Below, piece by piece: positions 6,232 to 8,262 of a stretch of DNA of 8,262 nt. The position numbers and the translations under genes are program-made. The DNA lies in contig JAKSDB010000401.1 of NCBI GenBank assembly GCA_022360415.1, positions 1 to 8,262 of the forward strand, in the 5' to 3' direction. Each line of letters begins with the position of its first letter. Position 1 is the first letter of the stretch. The notes below the pieces were generated by a model that saw only the letters and a list, made by a program, of their open reading frames with translations, did no database searches and had not been told where the DNA came from. Source of the stretch: Chlorobiales bacterium (GTDB lineage: Bacteria; Bacteroidota; Chlorobiia; Chlorobiales; Chlorobiaceae).

Positions 6232-6588
6232 GGAATAAATGAATCTTAAAATCGCTCATCTCACAATACCAAACTGCTACTACACTTGGTTGCCGCTCAG
6301 TTAGCCAACAGGTTAGCACGGCGTCCTATAGCAATACCCACCAAATGCGTAGTTTAGATCTATCGGGATCTGACGGTCTATCGGAGCAATATGAACATAC
6401 AATAAGGCACTGAGCGGAACAGGGGTGGATCTTTTCGCATCTTTTTATCATATCTGTATCACAACCCTCCAATAAAAACGATAAAACATTACAATACATA
6501 CAGATAAGAATTTCCGATAAATAAGAGGAAATTAAATACCTTATAGTTGAATGGAACGCACATATTTTCCTGACTACACTGGCACCGG
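6232..6588. other. 357-bp gap without a gene
   Basis: I see no ORF or RNA gene here. The stretch 6338-6372 resembles 5449-5485 (shared CCACC, ATGCGT, TATCGG and ATCTG, one gap) and is probably a third, more decayed copy of the 57-bp repeat family. From about 6430 the sequence becomes AT-rich and must hold the promoter of queG, but no convincing -35/-10 pair stands out. Confidence 0.4.
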
Positions 6589-7548
6589 ATGAACAAGGAA
6601 CAGTTGGCCGAAATAATTCTGCAAAAAGCCCAGGAAAGCTGTTTCTGTGCCGCAGGGTTTGCTTCGGTTACTTCCTGCAAAGAGGAAAGCAAAAGACTGC
6701 TCGACATGATACGGGAAAACCGTCATGGCGAAATGTCCTACATGCAGAAAGAACTCTCCGTAAGAAACCACCCTGAAAAGCTGCTTCCAGGAGCGAAAAC
6801 TGTTTTTTCCGCTGCCCTTCCCTATACGTTCCCACTTGAAAGAGTCAAAGACAAGGCAAGAATTTCGCGCTATGCTCTTGTTGCCGATTACCACAGGGTA
6901 CTCCGAAGCAAGCTCGGGGAAATTCTTGATTTTATCCGTGAGATACATACCTGCACTGTTGCCGGTATAGTCTGCGTCGACAGTACGCCGGTTTTTGAAA
7001 AAAACTGGGCTGAAAAAGCCGGTCTTGGAGCTACCGGAAAAAATACCATGCTTATCGTCCCCAATACAGGTTCTTACGTCTTTCTTGGAGAAATACTGCT
7101 CGACATCGAGCTTCCAGCCACTCCTTCCAGGCAACCCGATCCCTGCCTGAAATGCGATAAATGCCTCGGAAGCTGCCCGACGGGAGCACTCATCGAACCG
7201 GGAAGGCTCGACGCCAGAAAATGCATCTCCTACCTCACGGTGGAGCTTAAAAGGGAGTTCACCCCGGAAGAGTCGGCAATGACCGGCGAGTGGCTTTTCG
7301 GCTGTGACATCTGCCAGGAAGTCTGCCCCCATAACGTACTGAAAAACCCGGCACCTACCTGTCCGGAGTTTATACCGAAAAAAGAGCTGCTCGAAATCAC
7401 CCCTGAACAGATTCTGCCCCTCACAAGGTCACAGTTTAAAGCCCTTTTTGCTGCAACTCCGGTTTTCCGCGCCGGGCTAAAGCGTCTGAAACGCAACGCC
7501 AGGGCGGTGACTGAAAACCTTAATAATAAAGTCAAAGGGCAAAAGTGA
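6589..7548 (+). CDS. queG: epoxyqueuosine reductase QueG
   Basis: Catalyses the last step of queuosine synthesis in tRNA: cobalamin-dependent reduction of epoxyqueuosine to queuosine at the wobble position, in the cytoplasm. Seen in the 319-residue product: the substrate/cobalamin-binding N-terminal domain with the conserved VDSTPVFEKNWAEKAGLG block (residues 130-147), where Asp131 aligns with the catalytic Asp of the family. Two [4Fe-4S] motifs follow as in bacterial ferredoxins: C186xxC189xxC192xxxC196, and C212 with C239xxC242xxxC246. The short form ends soon after the ferredoxin domain and lacks the HEAT-like C-terminal extension of longer members, so it looks complete. A TGA at 6571-6573 lies just upstream in frame, so ATG 6589 is the first ATG; no strong Shine-Dalgarno is present. 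It converges with purH across the 140-bp palindromic element. Confidence 0.95.
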   Translation: MNKEQLAEIILQKAQESCFCAAGFASVTSCKEESKRLLDMIRENRHGEMSYMQKELSVRNHPEKLLPGAKTVFSAALPYTFPLERVKDKARISRYALVADYHRVLRSKLGEILDFIREIHTCTVAGIVCVDSTPVFEKNWAEKAGLGATGKNTMLIVPNTGSYVFLGEILLDIELPATPSRQPDPCLKCDKCLGSCPTGALIEPGRLDARKCISYLTVELKREFTPEESAMTGEWLFGCDICQEVCPHNVLKNPAPTCPEFIPKKELLEITPEQILPLTRSQFKALFAATPVFRAGLKRLKRNARAVTENLNNKVKGQK

Positions 7549-7657
7549 AAACTCAAAAGAAGAAAGATATCCCTTCACTGCCCTCCTCACTCCTGCGAAA
7601 CGAACTGAGCCACTACTGGCTACTGTGAGTAATAATCCTTTACCTGTCACTTGAAAA

Positions 7658-7797
7658 GGGTGCCTCGAAAAACCGTTATGAGCGCTCATAGAGCAAGGCG
7701 GACGGAGCACAGGAACCGGAGTGTACATAAGTACATGAGGATTCCGAGCACCGCCCAACGCAGCAATCTGAACGCGTAATAGGTTTTCGAGGCACCC
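7658..7797. mobile_element. 140-bp MITE-like palindromic element
   Basis: Terminal inverted repeats GGGTGCCTCGAAAAACC (7658-7674) and GGTTTTCGAGGCACCC (7782-7797) differ by one A. Inside are a perfect 14-base palindrome TATGAGCGCTCATA (7677-7690) and a long imperfect stem-loop, GGCGG pairing with CCGCC and centred on GTAC-ATAA-GTAC near 7729. There is no coding capacity and no clear target duplication, so it would need a transposase supplied elsewhere. It lies between convergent queG and purH, where the hairpin may end transcription from both sides. A REP/BIME-type repeat is the alternative. The stretch 7549-7657 before it shows nothing notable. Confidence 0.7.
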
Positions 7798-8262
7798 TAG
7801 TGTTTGAAGTGTCGCATCGAGGTGAACACCATCGCCAGATTGTGCTCGTCCGCGGCGGCGATAACCTCTTCGTCACGGATGGAACCTCCCGGCTGAATCA
7901 CGGCGCTTGCACCTGCTTCGGCAGCAGCCAGAAGACCGTCGGCAAACGGGAAGAATGCATCGGAAGCAACTGCTGAACCGTTGAGCTCAAGCCCGGCTTC
8001 GGCGGCTTTCGATCGGGCGATCTTGGCTGAATCGACGCGCGACATCTGACCCGCTCCGACTCCGACGGTCTGGCGGTTCTTTACATAGACAATAGTATTC
8101 GATTTCACATGTTTACAGATTTTCCAGGCAAACATGAGGTCATCGAGTTCCCCGGAAGAAGGCTGTCGCTTTGTAACCACTTTCAGATCGTCACGGGAAA
8201 CAATCCTGCTGTCCCTGTCCTGTACCAGCATGCCGAACTGGGTTGATTTGTATTCCATAACA
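7797..8262 (-). CDS. purH: bifunctional AICAR formyltransferase/IMP cyclohydrolase PurH, C-terminal part
   Basis: PurH performs the last two steps of purine synthesis: formylation of AICAR and ring closure to IMP. Only the last 154 residues are in the window; the frame stays open at the right edge, so the Met at 8258 is internal. This is the end of the formyltransferase domain. Seen: WKICKHVKSNTIV with the Lys-His pair used in catalysis, the GVGAGQMSRVDSA block, ASDAFFPFADG, VIQPGGSIRDEEV, AADEHNLAMVFT and the C-terminal MRHFKH that closes nearly all PurH proteins, so the C-terminus is intact. The TAG stop occupies 7799-7797, and its final G is the first base of the palindromic element's terminal repeat. 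Base composition is GC-richer than the accessory block, as expected for a core gene. Confidence 0.95.
   Translation of the reverse strand, partial: VMEYKSTQFGMLVQDRDSRIVSRDDLKVVTKRQPSSGELDDLMFAWKICKHVKSNTIVYVKNRQTVGVGAGQMSRVDSAKIARSKAAEAGLELNGSAVASDAFFPFADGLLAAAEAGASAVIQPGGSIRDEEVIAAADEHNLAMVFTSMRHFKH

Noticed and set aside
2411..6322. Exact 11-bp inverted match GCCGTGCTAAC (2411-2421 and, inverted, 6312-6322) at the two ends of the accessory block
   Set aside because: Several 11-base matches are expected by chance in a window this long, so it is no evidence for element ends.
6293..6417. 9-bp inverted repeat CCGCTCAGT/ACTGAGCGG spanning 125 bp, similar in size to a long attC
   Set aside because: Arms are too short for that spacing to exceed chance, and no RYYYAAC/GTTRRRY boxes are placed correctly.

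Overview
The window looks like a piece of a green sulfur bacterial (Chlorobiaceae) chromosome. The main pointer is a CrtU-type carotenoid desaturase/methyltransferase that carries an internal cytochrome bc/b6f-style Rieske domain. Two ordinary housekeeping genes, queG and purH, sit at the other end. The taxonomic call is inference from gene content; no rRNA or other marker is present.

Layout. (1) 1-1594, minus strand: the crtU-like gene. It starts with a Tat-like signal, runs off the left edge, and is interrupted by one in-frame TAA after codon 196 although the frame is otherwise open. (2) 1595-2530: a gene-poor stretch holding a small translationally coupled two-gene unit (DUF4258-like plus DUF2283-like, 1917-2365), possibly toxin-antitoxin. 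Two diverged copies of a 34-bp direct repeat lie on either side of it. (3) 2526-6588: an AT-richer accessory block. It opens with a short coding remnant, then has four unrelated same-strand genes: a DUF4238 protein, an HNH nuclease with a cysteine-rich tail, a three-helix membrane protein and a 208-residue protein I do not recognise. They are separated by 190-360 bp gaps that contain diverged copies of shared repeats. (4) 6589-7548: queG, epoxyqueuosine reductase, complete. (5) 7658-7797: a 140-bp element with 16-17 bp terminal inverted repeats and a large internal stem-loop, between convergent queG and purH. (6) 7797-8262, minus strand: the C-terminal end of purH, whose stop codon shares its last base with that element.

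How it fits together. The flanks are core metabolism: carotenoid, queuosine and purine synthesis. The middle looks like an acquisition site where single-gene units have accumulated, each followed by related non-coding repeats. This resembles an integron cassette cluster without an integrase, or a small defence/accessory island. The resemblance rests on layout, the recurring repeats and two stop codons lying inside GCYTAAC motifs. I could not find convincing paired attC boxes, so the cassette reading is a hypothesis. No tRNA, rRNA, CRISPR array, integrase or transposase gene is visible.
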